The notes beneath the pieces were generated by a model, which saw nothing but the letters and a program-made list of their open reading frames with translations, was not told where the DNA came from and made no database searches. Below, piece after piece: positions 9,245-18,435 of a stretch of 59,036 bases of DNA (position 1 is the stretch's first letter; each line of letters starts with the position of its first letter). The position numbers were made by a program, and so were the translations under genes. Origin of the DNA: Alphaproteobacteria bacterium (lineage in GTDB: Bacteria; Pseudomonadota; Alphaproteobacteria; Rhodobacterales; Rhodobacteraceae); the NCBI GenBank assembly GCA_030428355.1, contig JAUIBL010000024.1:1-59036 (forward strand), read 5' to 3'.

Positions 9245-10702
9245 TCAGCTCGCGCGGCGTTCGTCGAAGCTGAGCGCGATAAAGCTGGGCATGTGATCCC
9301 CCATGCCCACGACATTGCTGTCCCGGCCACCGCGATCATTCCGCCCGCCACGATCATTGCGACGGCTGCGTGACCGCTCCTGATCGCGCTTGGCGGCCTT
9401 GGGGGCGTCGTTCTGAACCGTGTCCTGCGCCTCGACCACGGTTTCTTGCGATTTGTCGCCGGATTTCGAACGGCCACGGCCACCCCGCGACCGGCGGGAC
9501 TTGCTGTCCTTCTTCTCCTCGGACGCTTCGGACAGCTGATCGGGTTCGACCTGACCGAGTGGGTTCTCGACGCGCGGGATCTCTTTCTGGATCAGCTTTT
9601 CGATCGCGTCGAAGTTCTTTTCGTCCTTCGGCCCGCAGATCATCATCGCCTTGCCTTTGCGCCCGGCACGGCCGGTGCGGCCGATGCGGTGCACGTAGTC
9701 TTCGGCATGGCTGGGGACGTCGAAGTTGAACACATGGCTCACCGCCGGCACATCAAGCCCGCGCGCGGCCACATCCGAGGCCACGAGGAAGCGCAAGGTG
9801 CCTTCGCGGAACCCGTCCAGTGTCTTCATCCGCTGCGACTGGTCCAGATCGCCGTGGATCGGGGCCGCGTCCAGACCGTATTTCTTGAGCGACTTCGCGA
9901 CGATGTCGACATCCGACTTGCGGTTGCAGAAGATGATCGCGTTCGAGCAGGCATCGCCTTCCAACTCGATCAGCTTGCGCAGAAGCGCCCGCTTTTCGGT
10001 GCCTTCACGGTCGCGGCGCGAGGCTTTGAACATCACCACGCCCTGCGTGATGGTCTCGGACGCGGTGGCCTGACGGGCCACTTCGATCCGCGCCGGTGCC
10101 GACAGGAAGGTGTTGGTGATGCGCTCGATCTCGGGCGCCATCGTGGCCGAGAAGAACAGTGTCTGGCGGGTGAAGGGCGTGAGCGAGAAAATGCGTTCAA
10201 TGTCGGGAATGAACCCCATATCGAGCATGCGGTCGGCCTCGTCGACCACCATGACCTGAACGCCGGTCAGCAACAGCTTGCCGCGCTCGAAATGGTCCAG
10301 AAGGCGGCCCGGTGTGGCGATCAGCACGTCCACACCCTTGTCGATCAGCAGGTCCTGTTCCTTGAAGCTGACGCCGCCGATCAGCAGCGCCTTGGTCAGC
10401 TTCACATGCTTGGCATAGGTGTCGAAGTTTTCGGCCACCTGCGCGGCCAGTTCCCGTGTCGGGCAGAGCACAAGGCTGCGCGGCATGCGCGCGCGGGCGC
10501 GGCCCCGGGCCAGAAGCGTGATCATCGGAAGGGTGAAACTGGCGGTCTTGCCGGTTCCGGTCTGCGCGATGCCAAGAACGTCGCGCCCTTCGAGGGCCGG
10601 GGGGATGGCGCCTGCCTGAATGGGAGTGGGCGTGTCGTAACCCGCCTCTTCAATCGCCTTCAGGACTTTCGGGTTGAGGTTCAACTCAGAAAATTTTGTC
10701 AT
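9245..10702 (-). CDS. DEAD-box ATP-dependent RNA helicase (RhlE-like)
   Basis: 485-aa RNA helicase. The Q motif region (PTPIQAGAIPPALEGRD), Walker A AQTGTGKT at residues 46-53, PTRELAAQ, DEAD at 154-157, SAT, and motif VI HRIGRTGRAG are all intact. After about residue 385 comes a hydrophilic tail rich in Arg, Ser and Gly (RRSRGGRGRSKSG, then RNDRGGRNDRGGR) that probably binds RNA. RhlE-type helicases act in ribosome assembly and RNA decay. It ends 9 nt from a twin-palindrome repeat shared with the convergent gph gene. Subfamily assignment to RhlE is moderately sure. Confidence 0.93.
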   Translation of the reverse strand: MTKFSELNLNPKVLKAIEEAGYDTPTPIQAGAIPPALEGRDVLGIAQTGTGKTASFTLPMITLLARGRARARMPRSLVLCPTRELAAQVAENFDTYAKHVKLTKALLIGGVSFKEQDLLIDKGVDVLIATPGRLLDHFERGKLLLTGVQVMVVDEADRMLDMGFIPDIERIFSLTPFTRQTLFFSATMAPEIERITNTFLSAPARIEVARQATASETITQGVVMFKASRRDREGTEKRALLRKLIELEGDACSNAIIFCNRKSDVDIVAKSLKKYGLDAAPIHGDLDQSQRMKTLDGFREGTLRFLVASDVAARGLDVPAVSHVFNFDVPSHAEDYVHRIGRTGRAGRKGKAMMICGPKDEKNFDAIEKLIQKEIPRVENPLGQVEPDQLSEASEEKKDSKSRRSRGGRGRSKSGDKSQETVVEAQDTVQNDAPKAAKRDQERSRSRRNDRGGRNDRGGRDSNVVGMGDHMPSFIALSFDERRAS

Positions 10703-10765
10703 GTGTATCCGTTGTTCACGGACTGACTGCGCCCGTGCGTCTGTTGCGATCCGGCCCGTACGGCC

Positions 10766-10781
10766 CTGTGGTTATCCACAG
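10766..10781. promoter_or_regulatory. DnaA-box-like site in a short inverted repeat
   Basis: CTGTGGTTATCCACAG contains a perfect consensus DnaA box (TTATCCACA, 10772-10780) and is also an inverted repeat with 6-bp arms around TTAT. It lies about 65 nt upstream of the helicase start, in the 222-nt gap before the glycosyltransferase stop. A single box does not make an origin; a regulatory role is only possible. Confidence 0.4.
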
Positions 10782-10924
10782 TCTCGATGCCCCGCGTATG
10801 TACTCTTGGATCACGGTCGGGTCAATGCGGCGCGGCGGAACTGCGCTGATGTGCCTTTTTCACAGGTGTTTTGGTGTCCAAGCGGCAACATTCCGACAGT
10901 CCGGTCCACCGACCGGGCAGCCCT

Positions 10925-12682
10925 TCACTCGGACATGTACAGCCCGAACACCTTGGCGACCGCTGCGTCCGGATCGAATTTGGGTGACAGCAGCAGACCA
11001 TGTTTCTTCAGACGCGCCCGCAGATCGGGGCTGTCTTCGCAGACTTCGCTGAAGAAAAGACGCAAGCCTTCTTCGCCTTCTTCATCGCGAAGATAGCGCA
11101 GCAGATGTCCGATATTCTTGAGGGCGTCGTCGGATTTGACGCGATACGAGCCCTGGGTTTGTCGGAAGTCCAGCTTTTCGATAAAGCTGTCCCAGTCCGG
11201 CGCGTGCAGATGCCCCACATAGGCGTCCTCCAGCGTCGCCGTGTTCAGAACGTCCTCGCCCTTGAGCCGCAAACGGTGAATGGCCAGACGGACATTGCCC
11301 AGCCCGGTCCGTGCAAAGACCTTGCCCGCAAGATGGCTGAGAAACCCGCCGCGCACATAGCTGCCGAAGGTCGGATAGATGTCCGTCACCGCAGAGGTGG
11401 GCACCCCGTCGGCCGTTGTCCTGAGCTTGAAATGGCGCGGCATGTCGCCGGCTTTCGGAGCCGCCAGCGCCTCGGCCGGATAAAGTCGCGCTCCGGCCAT
11501 GTCATCGGGCACCGTTTTCAGCACGGTGGACAGCTTGCGGGCGCTCAGAATGAACTCATCGACGTCGATGTGCCCCAGCCAGTGCACATGCTCATGCGCA
11601 CGTTTCAACGCCTGCGTGGCGTTGAAGGTCTGGCGCAACTGATGCGCCTCGGGACGGTTCTTGCCCATTCTCTTCCAATAGGCCGTATCGCAGAGGGTGA
11701 GCGTTACCTTAGGGTAATCCTTCAGAAGCGCCGAGACATCCGGGTCTGGCGCATCAAGGTAGAGATAGACATGCCGCGCGCCGATCTCGAGATGATGCGC
11801 CACAAAGCGTGCGACCTCGGCGAGGGGCGCATTGGTGGTGCAGACCACACCCCAGGTCGGGGTTTTTGCAGGCACGGGCCCCACCGGAAGGGTGATGCCA
11901 TGGTCCGGCTCGGTGTCGCCGTTGGTCTCATCGGGACGCCGCAGTTTCCGGGCCCGCAGGCGGTGCAAACGGTGGAACACGGTGCGCGGATCGTCGATCA
12001 GCCGTTGCAGCAAGTCCTGCGCCAAGGGTTTGATCACCGGATCGGTCTCGGCCTCGTCCCAGAGGCGCCCGATGAGGTTCGCATCCAACCCGCCGTCCTG
12101 CAGCGAAAACGCGTTCATCTCCAGCGGCAGCGGCCCGGCGGCGCGGCTGTCGAGGCGAAAGGGGCGATCTGCCTCGCGCCCGGAATAGAGCCGTTCGCTT
12201 TCGTACAGCTTCATCGCCCCGAACAGGGTCGAGAGCGCAAGCCCGGTGCTGCGCTGCGCCGAACTGGTGCCATGATCGCCGAAGGTCGTGAGGCTTGAGA
12301 CTTTCCAGCGCAGATCCATCTCGGCCAACAGCAATTCGGAATGCTCGGTCCAGAGCCGCAGGAACAGAGCGGCGGTGTGGGGTGGTTGGCTGCGCTTGCG
12401 CAGATGTGCGATCAACAGTCCGTTGAGATGCAGCAAGGCGTTCTGGCCATCCAGCTCGCGCGCAATCTCCCGGCTTTTGCGGGCGTGGTCAGACAGCGGT
12501 CCGGTGTCGTCTTCGGTCACCGTGACCCGTGTTTTCGCCAAGGCGGCAAGGTCGCAGTCCAGAGAGGGCAGGGATTCTCCCTCGGCAAAGCCCAGTGGCG
12601 CGCGCCGGTCGTTCATCTGGTCGAGGATGCCCGCCATCCCGTTCGGATAGGCGGGGTTCGGCGATGATTTTTGACTGCTCAT
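10925..12682 (-). CDS. Family 2-like glycosyltransferase with unknown N-terminal region
   Basis: About 585 aa. The C-terminal half resembles the Glyco_tranf_2_4 family: VCTTNAPLAEVARFVAHHLE, then YLYLDAPDPDVSALL, and the DxD-like motif in LGHIDVDEFIL. These roseobacter proteins are usually linked to surface polysaccharide or exported glycan synthesis; the acceptor is unknown. The first ~280 residues are predicted helical and match no family I recognise. I start at ATG 12682 because the longer in-frame ATG at 12772 runs through the palindromic repeat, giving a non-protein-like Arg-rich leader. Upstream on the same strand is prfC. Confidence 0.75.
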   Translation of the reverse strand: MSSQKSSPNPAYPNGMAGILDQMNDRRAPLGFAEGESLPSLDCDLAALAKTRVTVTEDDTGPLSDHARKSREIARELDGQNALLHLNGLLIAHLRKRSQPPHTAALFLRLWTEHSELLLAEMDLRWKVSSLTTFGDHGTSSAQRSTGLALSTLFGAMKLYESERLYSGREADRPFRLDSRAAGPLPLEMNAFSLQDGGLDANLIGRLWDEAETDPVIKPLAQDLLQRLIDDPRTVFHRLHRLRARKLRRPDETNGDTEPDHGITLPVGPVPAKTPTWGVVCTTNAPLAEVARFVAHHLEIGARHVYLYLDAPDPDVSALLKDYPKVTLTLCDTAYWKRMGKNRPEAHQLRQTFNATQALKRAHEHVHWLGHIDVDEFILSARKLSTVLKTVPDDMAGARLYPAEALAAPKAGDMPRHFKLRTTADGVPTSAVTDIYPTFGSYVRGGFLSHLAGKVFARTGLGNVRLAIHRLRLKGEDVLNTATLEDAYVGHLHAPDWDSFIEKLDFRQTQGSYRVKSDDALKNIGHLLRYLRDEEGEEGLRLFFSEVCEDSPDLRARLKKHGLLLSPKFDPDAAVAKVFGLYMSE

Positions 12683-12742
12683 GATGCCAGAGTGCCGCGT
12701 CGCTGCGGTCTGATCAATGGAAAAGGCATCACGATCTTGGGG

Positions 12743-12788
12743 GATCAAGCGGTTTCGAAACCGCTTGATCATGCCCGTTCGAACGGGC
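12743..12788. repeat. TTCGAA-centred twin palindrome
   Basis: A perfect 28-nt palindrome (12743-12770, core GCGGTTTCGAAACCGC) is followed after 2 nt by a perfect 16-nt palindrome GCCCGTTCGAACGGGC (12773-12788). The TTCGAA centres are 24 nt apart. The element sits between prfC and the glycosyltransferase gene, 5 nt after the prfC stop, and has the same two-unit layout as the GTCGAC repeats but unrelated sequence. Confidence 0.8.
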
Positions 12789-12793
12789 TTGGG

Positions 12794-14401
12794 TCAGACC
12801 ATCATTTCCTTGGTCGCAGACAGCGTCACGTCCGGATAATCGCGGATCACGCGGTCGATGTCCCATTGCAGACGGGTCAGATAGACGATGTCGCCGTCAT
12901 TGTCCTCGGCCATATGCTGCTTGTTGGCATTGACCAGCTTGTCGACCGCCGCCTTGTCGCCATGCACCCAGCGGGCCGATGTGAATTGCGATGCTTCGAA
13001 GCGGACGGGCAGGCCGTATTCCAGCTCGATCCGGCTGCCCAGCACTTCGAACTGAAGCGCCCCCACAACACCGACGATAAACCCTGAGCCGATCATCGGC
13101 TTGAAGACCTTGGCCGCGCCTTCTTCGGCGAATTGCATCAGCGCCTTTTCGAGGTGTTTCGCCTTGAGCGGGTCACCCGCGCGGACCGTTTGCAGAAGCT
13201 CGGGCGCAAAGGACGGAATGCCCGTCACCTTCAGCGCTTCGCCCTCTGTCAGCGTGTCGCCGATGCGCAACTGTCCGTGGTTCGGGATGCCGATGATATC
13301 GCCCGCCCAGGCCTCTTCCGCCAGTTCGCGGTCGGAGGCGAGGAACAGCACCGGGTTGGTGATCGACATCGGTTTCTTCGACCGCACATGGGTCAGCTTC
13401 ATGCCCCGATTGAAATGGCCTGAGGCGAGCCGCACAAAGGCCACCCGGTCGCGGTGTTTTGGGTCCATGTTCGCCTGAACTTTGAAGACAAAGCCGGAAA
13501 CTTTTGATTCTTCAGGAAGAATTTGCCGCGGCGTCGCCCGTTGTGGCTGGGGTTCCGGGCCATAGGTGCCGATACCGTCCATCAATTCCTTGACCCCGAA
13601 GGAATTGATCGCCGAGCCGAACCAGATGGGCGTCATATGCCCTTCCAGCACCGCCTGAGGGTTCAGCGCGGGCAACAATTCGCGGGCCATCTCCACCTCG
13701 TCCCGCAGTTTCTGCAGCAGGGCGGCGGGTACGTGTTCGGCCAGTTTCGGATCGTCAAGCCCATTGATTTCAATGCTTTCCGCGACCTTGTTGCGGTCAG
13801 CGCGATCCATAAGCTCGAGCCGGTCGCGGATCATGTCGTAGCAACCAAGGAAATCGCGCCCGACGCCGATGGGCCAACTGGCCGGGGTCACGTCGATGGC
13901 GAGATTTTCCTGAATCTCGTCAATGATTTCAAAGGTGTCGCGGCTTTCGCGGTCCATCTTGTTGCAGAAGGTCAGGATCGGCAGGTCGCGCAGGCGGCAG
14001 ACTTCGAACAGCTTTTGCGTCTGGCTTTCCACACCCTTCGCACCGTCGATCACCATCACCGCCGCATCCACTGCCGTGAGCGTGCGATAGGTGTCCTCGG
14101 AAAAGTCCGAGTGGCCGGGCGTATCGACAAGGTTGAAGCGGAAGGTCTTGAAATCGAAGGACATTGCCGAAGCGGACACCGAAATGCCCCGGTCCTGTTC
14201 CATCTTCATGAAGTCCGACCGAGTACGGCGGGCTTCGCCCTTGGCGCGCACCTGACCGGCCATCTGGATCGCACCGCCATACAGCAGGAACTTTTCCGTC
14301 AGCGTCGTCTTGCCCGCATCCGGGTGCGAGATGATGGCAAAGGTGCGCCGCCGGGCGATTTCGGCGGGCAGATCAGGGCGATTTGAAACGATGTCCAGCA
14401 T
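12794..14401 (-). CDS. prfC: Peptide chain release factor 3
   Basis: 535-aa translational GTPase that recycles RF1/RF2 from the ribosome after termination. The G domain shows G1 SHPDAGKTT at about residue 25, the switch region RGISVSASAMSF, G3 VDTPGHSDF, and G4 FCNKMDRE. The domain II and RF3-specific C-terminal parts (GVVGALQFEVLGSRIELEYG) follow. Length and all GTPase motifs are normal. The start ATG is 63 nt from the stop of an unknown gene on the same strand. Confidence 0.96.
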   Translation of the reverse strand: MLDIVSNRPDLPAEIARRRTFAIISHPDAGKTTLTEKFLLYGGAIQMAGQVRAKGEARRTRSDFMKMEQDRGISVSASAMSFDFKTFRFNLVDTPGHSDFSEDTYRTLTAVDAAVMVIDGAKGVESQTQKLFEVCRLRDLPILTFCNKMDRESRDTFEIIDEIQENLAIDVTPASWPIGVGRDFLGCYDMIRDRLELMDRADRNKVAESIEINGLDDPKLAEHVPAALLQKLRDEVEMARELLPALNPQAVLEGHMTPIWFGSAINSFGVKELMDGIGTYGPEPQPQRATPRQILPEESKVSGFVFKVQANMDPKHRDRVAFVRLASGHFNRGMKLTHVRSKKPMSITNPVLFLASDRELAEEAWAGDIIGIPNHGQLRIGDTLTEGEALKVTGIPSFAPELLQTVRAGDPLKAKHLEKALMQFAEEGAAKVFKPMIGSGFIVGVVGALQFEVLGSRIELEYGLPVRFEASQFTSARWVHGDKAAVDKLVNANKQHMAEDNDGDIVYLTRLQWDIDRVIRDYPDVTLSATKEMMV

Positions 14402-14464
14402 GGCCGCGCATATAGGCGGCGCGGGACAGCTTGTCTATAAGCTGCGTTTCGTGGGGCCGGGGCG

Positions 14465-14956
14465 TCAGCCGATCAGGCGCAGGCTCGGCACAACCGGTTT
14501 GGACGGACGTCCGTATCCGGCCATGGCGGTTGCAGGCGTGTCGGTCGGGATGATCGCGGGCACAACGGCGTCTTCGATGGGCTGGATGTCGATCAGCACG
14601 TATTCCACCCCGGATCGGAACTCGGTTTCGGATACGAAGTAAAGTTTGCCAAGTCCGACGGCGGCATAAACGTCAAGCCGTTGCCCATGGGTCGACATGA
14701 AGATCAATTCGGCCAGCGTGATCAACTGCAAGGGCGCTGAATTTGCCGCCGTGCTCAGCGTAAAACTCTCGGTGTCGGAATGGGTGGGATGTACGACATG
14801 CCAGCGAGCGTCGCGCTTTGGCAGGAATGTATCGCCCAGAATAAGGTCTTGGATGTGTTGGATCGGATCGCCCCGGCATACGCCGAATTCGGTGCGCACC
14901 CCGTCGGCAGGGCAGGCTTTGAAGCGAAGGGGAAGAGGTCCATTGGCAGCAGACAT
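14465..14956 (-). CDS. Hypothetical protein (163 aa)
   Basis: I do not recognise the family. The product is mostly soluble and mixed alpha/beta, with one moderately hydrophobic stretch (LQLITLAELIFMS) and no signal peptide or metal motif. Two cysteines lie near the N-terminus (KACPADG and GVCRGD). Codon usage matches the neighbours, so it looks like a real gene. It lies upstream of prfC on the same strand with a 63-nt gap, and diverges from the SDR gene across 137 nt. Confidence 0.65.
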   Translation of the reverse strand: MSAANGPLPLRFKACPADGVRTEFGVCRGDPIQHIQDLILGDTFLPKRDARWHVVHPTHSDTESFTLSTAANSAPLQLITLAELIFMSTHGQRLDVYAAVGLGKLYFVSETEFRSGVEYVLIDIQPIEDAVVPAIIPTDTPATAMAGYGRPSKPVVPSLRLIG

Positions 14957-15093
14957 AACAGCAACTCTTAATCAAATCCCGAATTCAGCAGGATACGCAG
15001 GGATGTCTTTAAGATCCCTTTCAATTGTGGCACCCCTAAGGGCACGCCGTGGCTTTTCACGGACAATTCTGAGCAACAATTGGGAGTGAGCGG

Positions 15094-15873
15094 ATGGATC
15101 TCGGGATCAGCGGTAAGCGCGCGTTGGTATGCGCGTCGAGCAAGGGTTTGGGGCGTGGCTGTGCCGAAGCCCTTGCCGAAGCAGGTGTCAATCTTGTCAT
15201 GAACGCGCGCGGTGCCGAGGCGCTGGAAGCCACGGCCGAGGAGATCCGCAAAACATATGGCGTCGAGGTGACGACGCTTGCCGCCGACATCGTCAGCGAA
15301 GAGGGCCGAGCCAAGGTGCTCGAGGCGGCTGGTGCCGTTGACATCCTGGTCACCAACGCGGGCGGTCCGCCCCCGGGGCTGTGGTCCGACTGGGGCCGCG
15401 AGGATTTCAAAAAGGCGCTGGATGCCAACATGCTGACGCCCATCGCGTTGATGACAGCATTGATGCCGGGGATGATCGACCGCGGCTGGGGCCGCGTGGT
15501 CAACATCACCTCGCAATCGGTCAAGGCACCGATCCCGGCGCTGGGTCTGTCCAACGCCGCGCGCACCGGTCTGACCGGCTATGTCGCGGGCACCGCGCGT
15601 CAGGTCGCCGAACATGGCGTGATCGTCAACAATCTGCTGCCGGGCATCCACGCCACGGACCGTGCCGACCAGTTGGACGGCGGCGTGTCCAAGGCGCAGG
15701 GCATCTCGGTGGAACAGGCCCGCAAGAACCGTCAGGCCACCATTCCCGCCCGGCGCTACGGCACCCGTCAGGAATTCGGCGCGACCTGTGCGTTCCTCTG
15801 CTCGCAACATGCGGGCTTCATCGTGGGCCAGAACATCCTGATCGACGGTGGCGGCACCAACGCGACCATCTGA
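15094..15873 (+). CDS. SDR-family protein lacking the canonical catalytic Tyr and Lys
   Basis: 259-aa Rossmann protein of the short-chain dehydrogenase/reductase superfamily. The N-terminal cofactor loop reads CASSKGLGRGCAEALAEAG (canonical TGxxxGxG), NAGG follows in place of NNAG, and the Ser of the active site is in VNITSQS. Where the YxxxK motif should be, the sequence is SNAAR, so both catalytic Tyr and Lys are absent. A subgroup of ketoacyl-ACP-reductase-like SDRs with imperfect catalytic residues is known, so this is a family property, not damage. Substrate is unknown. The DNA alkylation repair gene starts 3 nt after its stop. Confidence 0.88.
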   Translation: MDLGISGKRALVCASSKGLGRGCAEALAEAGVNLVMNARGAEALEATAEEIRKTYGVEVTTLAADIVSEEGRAKVLEAAGAVDILVTNAGGPPPGLWSDWGREDFKKALDANMLTPIALMTALMPGMIDRGWGRVVNITSQSVKAPIPALGLSNAARTGLTGYVAGTARQVAEHGVIVNNLLPGIHATDRADQLDGGVSKAQGISVEQARKNRQATIPARRYGTRQEFGATCAFLCSQHAGFIVGQNILIDGGGTNATI

Positions 15874-15876
15874 ACC

Positions 15877-17019
15877 GTGGCGCGCGGACCGGACGGGGCA
15901 GGGCAGGCGCAGGGGTTTTCCCTGAAGGACCAACTGTTCAACGCCGACACCATCGGCGATCTGGCGGCGGAATACGCCGTCCTGCCGGGGTTCGATCCGG
16001 ACCGCTTTCTCTCAGAGGCCCTCGCGGGGTTGTCCTCGCGCGGGTTGCTCGAACGGCTTGACTGGCTGGCCGATTGTATCGAGGCGCAGTTGCCCGACCC
16101 GTTTCCGGCGATGGCTGAGGCATTGGAAGCGGCGATGCCTGCGCCGCTTGATCCGTCTAAAACCGACGATGATTTCGGCCGATTTATCCATGCGGTGCCG
16201 GGCATCCTTGCCGTGCGGCACGGGTTGGAGGATCACCGCGACCGCGCGCTCGACCTGCTCGAGGCAGCGACCCAACGCTTCTCGATGGAGTTCTATATCC
16301 GGCCCTTCCTGAACCGGTGGCCCGGTGAAACCCTCGGTCGGCTGGACGCTTGGGTGGCGCATGACAATTACCATGTGCGCCGTTTGGTCAGCGAAGGGAC
16401 CCGCCCACGTTTGCCGTGGGCTGCGAATATCGACCTTGATCCGCTGATCCCGCTCCGCTTTCTGGACGCGCTGCATGCTGACCCCACGCGCTATGTGACG
16501 CGGTCCGTGGCCAATCACATGAACGACCTGACCCGCCACGCGCCGGATCGCGTCGTGCGCCATCTGCGTGACTGGCGGCAGACCGGGCGTCAAACTCCGA
16601 AAGAGCTCGATTGGATCACCCGCCACGCCCTGCGCACCGCCGTCAAACGCGGCGAGGCCGAGGCGCTGGCGCTTCTGGGCTATGATCCGGATCGCGACGT
16701 CTCGGTGGCTTTGTCCCTGACGCCCGATCCTGTTGCCATCGGTGACGCGTTGCAGATCGAGGTGACGCTGAGGACTGATGAACCGCTGCCCGTCATGGTC
16801 GATTACCGCATCCGCTTTCACCGCCCCACCGGGCGCGACGGCGAAAAGGTGTTCAAGCTGAAAACGGCGGACCTGCAACCCGGGGTTCCGCTGACGCTGA
16901 GCAAGGCACACAAGCTCAAGGGCGGCGCGTCAACCTTCACCCTGCATCCCGGCCCACATCGCGTGACCATCCAGGTCAACGGTCGGGACCGGGCCGAAGG
17001 CGACGTGGTTCTTGTCTGA
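15877..17019 (+). CDS. AlkC-type DNA alkylation repair protein
   Basis: 380 aa. The first ~240 residues form HEAT-like helical repeats, with the motif HDNYHVRRLVSEGTRPRLPWA typical of AlkC/AlkD-type DNA glycosylases, which remove N3- and N7-alkylated bases. From about residue 265 the chain becomes beta-rich (SVALSLTPDPVAIGDALQIE onward), matching the C-terminal Ig-like domain found in AlkC proteins. The start is GTG at 15877, 3 nt after the SDR stop; residues 1-12 are weakly conserved, so a slightly later start is possible. Translation is probably coupled to the SDR gene. Confidence 0.8.
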   Translation: MARGPDGAGQAQGFSLKDQLFNADTIGDLAAEYAVLPGFDPDRFLSEALAGLSSRGLLERLDWLADCIEAQLPDPFPAMAEALEAAMPAPLDPSKTDDDFGRFIHAVPGILAVRHGLEDHRDRALDLLEAATQRFSMEFYIRPFLNRWPGETLGRLDAWVAHDNYHVRRLVSEGTRPRLPWAANIDLDPLIPLRFLDALHADPTRYVTRSVANHMNDLTRHAPDRVVRHLRDWRQTGRQTPKELDWITRHALRTAVKRGEAEALALLGYDPDRDVSVALSLTPDPVAIGDALQIEVTLRTDEPLPVMVDYRIRFHRPTGRDGEKVFKLKTADLQPGVPLTLSKAHKLKGGASTFTLHPGPHRVTIQVNGRDRAEGDVVLV

Positions 17020-17077
17020 CAACGCGTCGGGCTGAAACCCGGTGGGGCCGTAAGGCGTATTCGAACGGAGAAGGCGA

Positions 17078-17770
17078 TCAGCTTGGAAGATTGGTCCAGC
17101 GGGATTCCAGCTTTTCCAGTGCGGCGATCCGTTCTTCCGTTTTGGGATGCGACATCAGCCATGCGGGCATCACACCCGCCCGCGACTGGGTCAGTGCGTC
17201 CAGCTTGTGAAACAGGGATTTCTGCGGGCCGATGCCGATACCGGCCTTGTGCAGCAATGCCGCCGCATACGCGTCCGCCTCGTATTCGTCGCCGCGCGAC
17301 AGGCGCGCAGCCAGCAAGGTGGCGATCGAGTTCGCGATCAGCACACCCACACCGGGCAGGAACCGCGACAGCACCATCGCCAGCGCCGTGCGCAGTGCGT
17401 TCTGTCCGGAAAAGTCGATCATCCGGCGACGCGTATGGCCCAGCGCGACGTGCCCCAACTCATGTGCGATGACGCTGGCCAGTTCCTCGCCGGTCACTTC
17501 TCCATTCTGGTACTTGCGATAGAACCCGCGGGTGATGAAGATTCGCCCATCCGGAGCGGCCAGACCGTTCACGGGATCGATCTCGTAGATATGAACCCGG
17601 ATGCGATCCAGATCGAGCGCCGCAGCCAGACTGTCAGTCAGCTTCTTGAGGCGCGGATCGGCGAGTTCGGTCGACCGTGCATCAAGCTCGCGCTTGGTCC
17701 GCCAGACCGAGAAATGGTACATGGCCAGCGCGTAGAGAATGGCAAGAAGGATCGGTGTGAGTTTCAGCAT
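17078..17770 (-). CDS. M48-family zinc metallopeptidase
   Basis: 230 aa. An N-terminal hydrophobic segment (TPILLAILYALAMYHF) serves as membrane anchor. The zinc motif HELGH lies in SVIAHELGHVALGHTRR, with the downstream zinc ligand Glu in GDEYEADAYAA, and a second hydrophobic segment lies between them. This is the HtpX/Ste24-like M48 layout, acting in membrane protein quality control. It is the last gene of a leftward cluster after the DedA gene (47-nt gap) and is convergent with the alkylation repair gene. Confidence 0.88.
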   Translation of the reverse strand: MLKLTPILLAILYALAMYHFSVWRTKRELDARSTELADPRLKKLTDSLAAALDLDRIRVHIYEIDPVNGLAAPDGRIFITRGFYRKYQNGEVTGEELASVIAHELGHVALGHTRRRMIDFSGQNALRTALAMVLSRFLPGVGVLIANSIATLLAARLSRGDEYEADAYAAALLHKAGIGIGPQKSLFHKLDALTQSRAGVMPAWLMSHPKTEERIAALEKLESRWTNLPS

Positions 17771-17817
17771 GCCCCAGATATGGGGCGACGCACCGACCCC
17801 GACAAGCGCCCCGTGGA

Positions 17818-18435
17818 TCAGGTGACGCGATTGCGATCATGCCGGACCCCATGGCGCGCAGCCCGCACAAGGTGCCGACCCAAAAGCACCGCAACAAAGG
17901 CCGCAGCCAGCCCGGCGGTGATGTTGCCCGACAGATCGGCGATCATGTCGATATTGCTCGCAAACGCCCAGCCCAGCCCGGCATAGATTGCGACCCAGAC
18001 AGCCTCTCCGGCGGCGCTGGCAGCGGAAAACCGGGGCCAGGAATATCCGGTGGCCCCGGCGGCAAGGTTCACGTAAGGGCCAAGCGGGCTCATCAGCCAA
18101 CGGGTCAGAAAGACAGTCAGCCCGCCGTTCCGCGCCAGTCGCGTCGCCGCCGCATCCATCATCCGCGCGGCCTTGGCCTTTTGCGCCAGTGCGTGCGCGA
18201 CCGGACGCCGCGCCAGCCGGGCCGCGAAATATCCGGTCTGATCGCCAAGCACCGCACCCGCATAAGACGCCAGCACCACGGCACCCAGCGCCAAATCGCC
18301 CCCGGCCGCAAAAGCCCCCGCCGCCAGCATCACCAGCGACGACGGCACCGGCACCATCAGGCAACTGAAAAACGTGGTGAGAAAAAGCAGAGGCACACCG
18401 GTCGTGACCAGCCCCGCAAGCAGCCAATCGGTCAC
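17818..18435 (-). CDS. DedA-family (VTT domain) membrane protein
   Basis: 205-aa inner-membrane protein. The sequence shows FLTTFFSCLMVPVPSSLVM, the re-entrant-loop motif GAVLGDQTGYFAARLARRP, and FLTRWLMSPLGPYVNLAAGATGY, which match the DedA/VTT family thought to flip or transport lipids such as undecaprenyl phosphate. About five hydrophobic segments are visible. Its start overlaps the stop of the small membrane gene by 4 nt. Confidence 0.85.
   Translation of the reverse strand: MTDWLLAGLVTTGVPLLFLTTFFSCLMVPVPSSLVMLAAGAFAAGGDLALGAVVLASYAGAVLGDQTGYFAARLARRPVAHALAQKAKAARMMDAAATRLARNGGLTVFLTRWLMSPLGPYVNLAAGATGYSWPRFSAASAAGEAVWVAIYAGLGWAFASNIDMIADLSGNITAGLAAAFVAVLLGRHLVRAARHGVRHDRNRVT

Noticed and set aside
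10766..10781. A replication origin at the DnaA box
   Set aside because: Only one box, no AT-rich unwinding region and no dnaA, hemE or parAB nearby.
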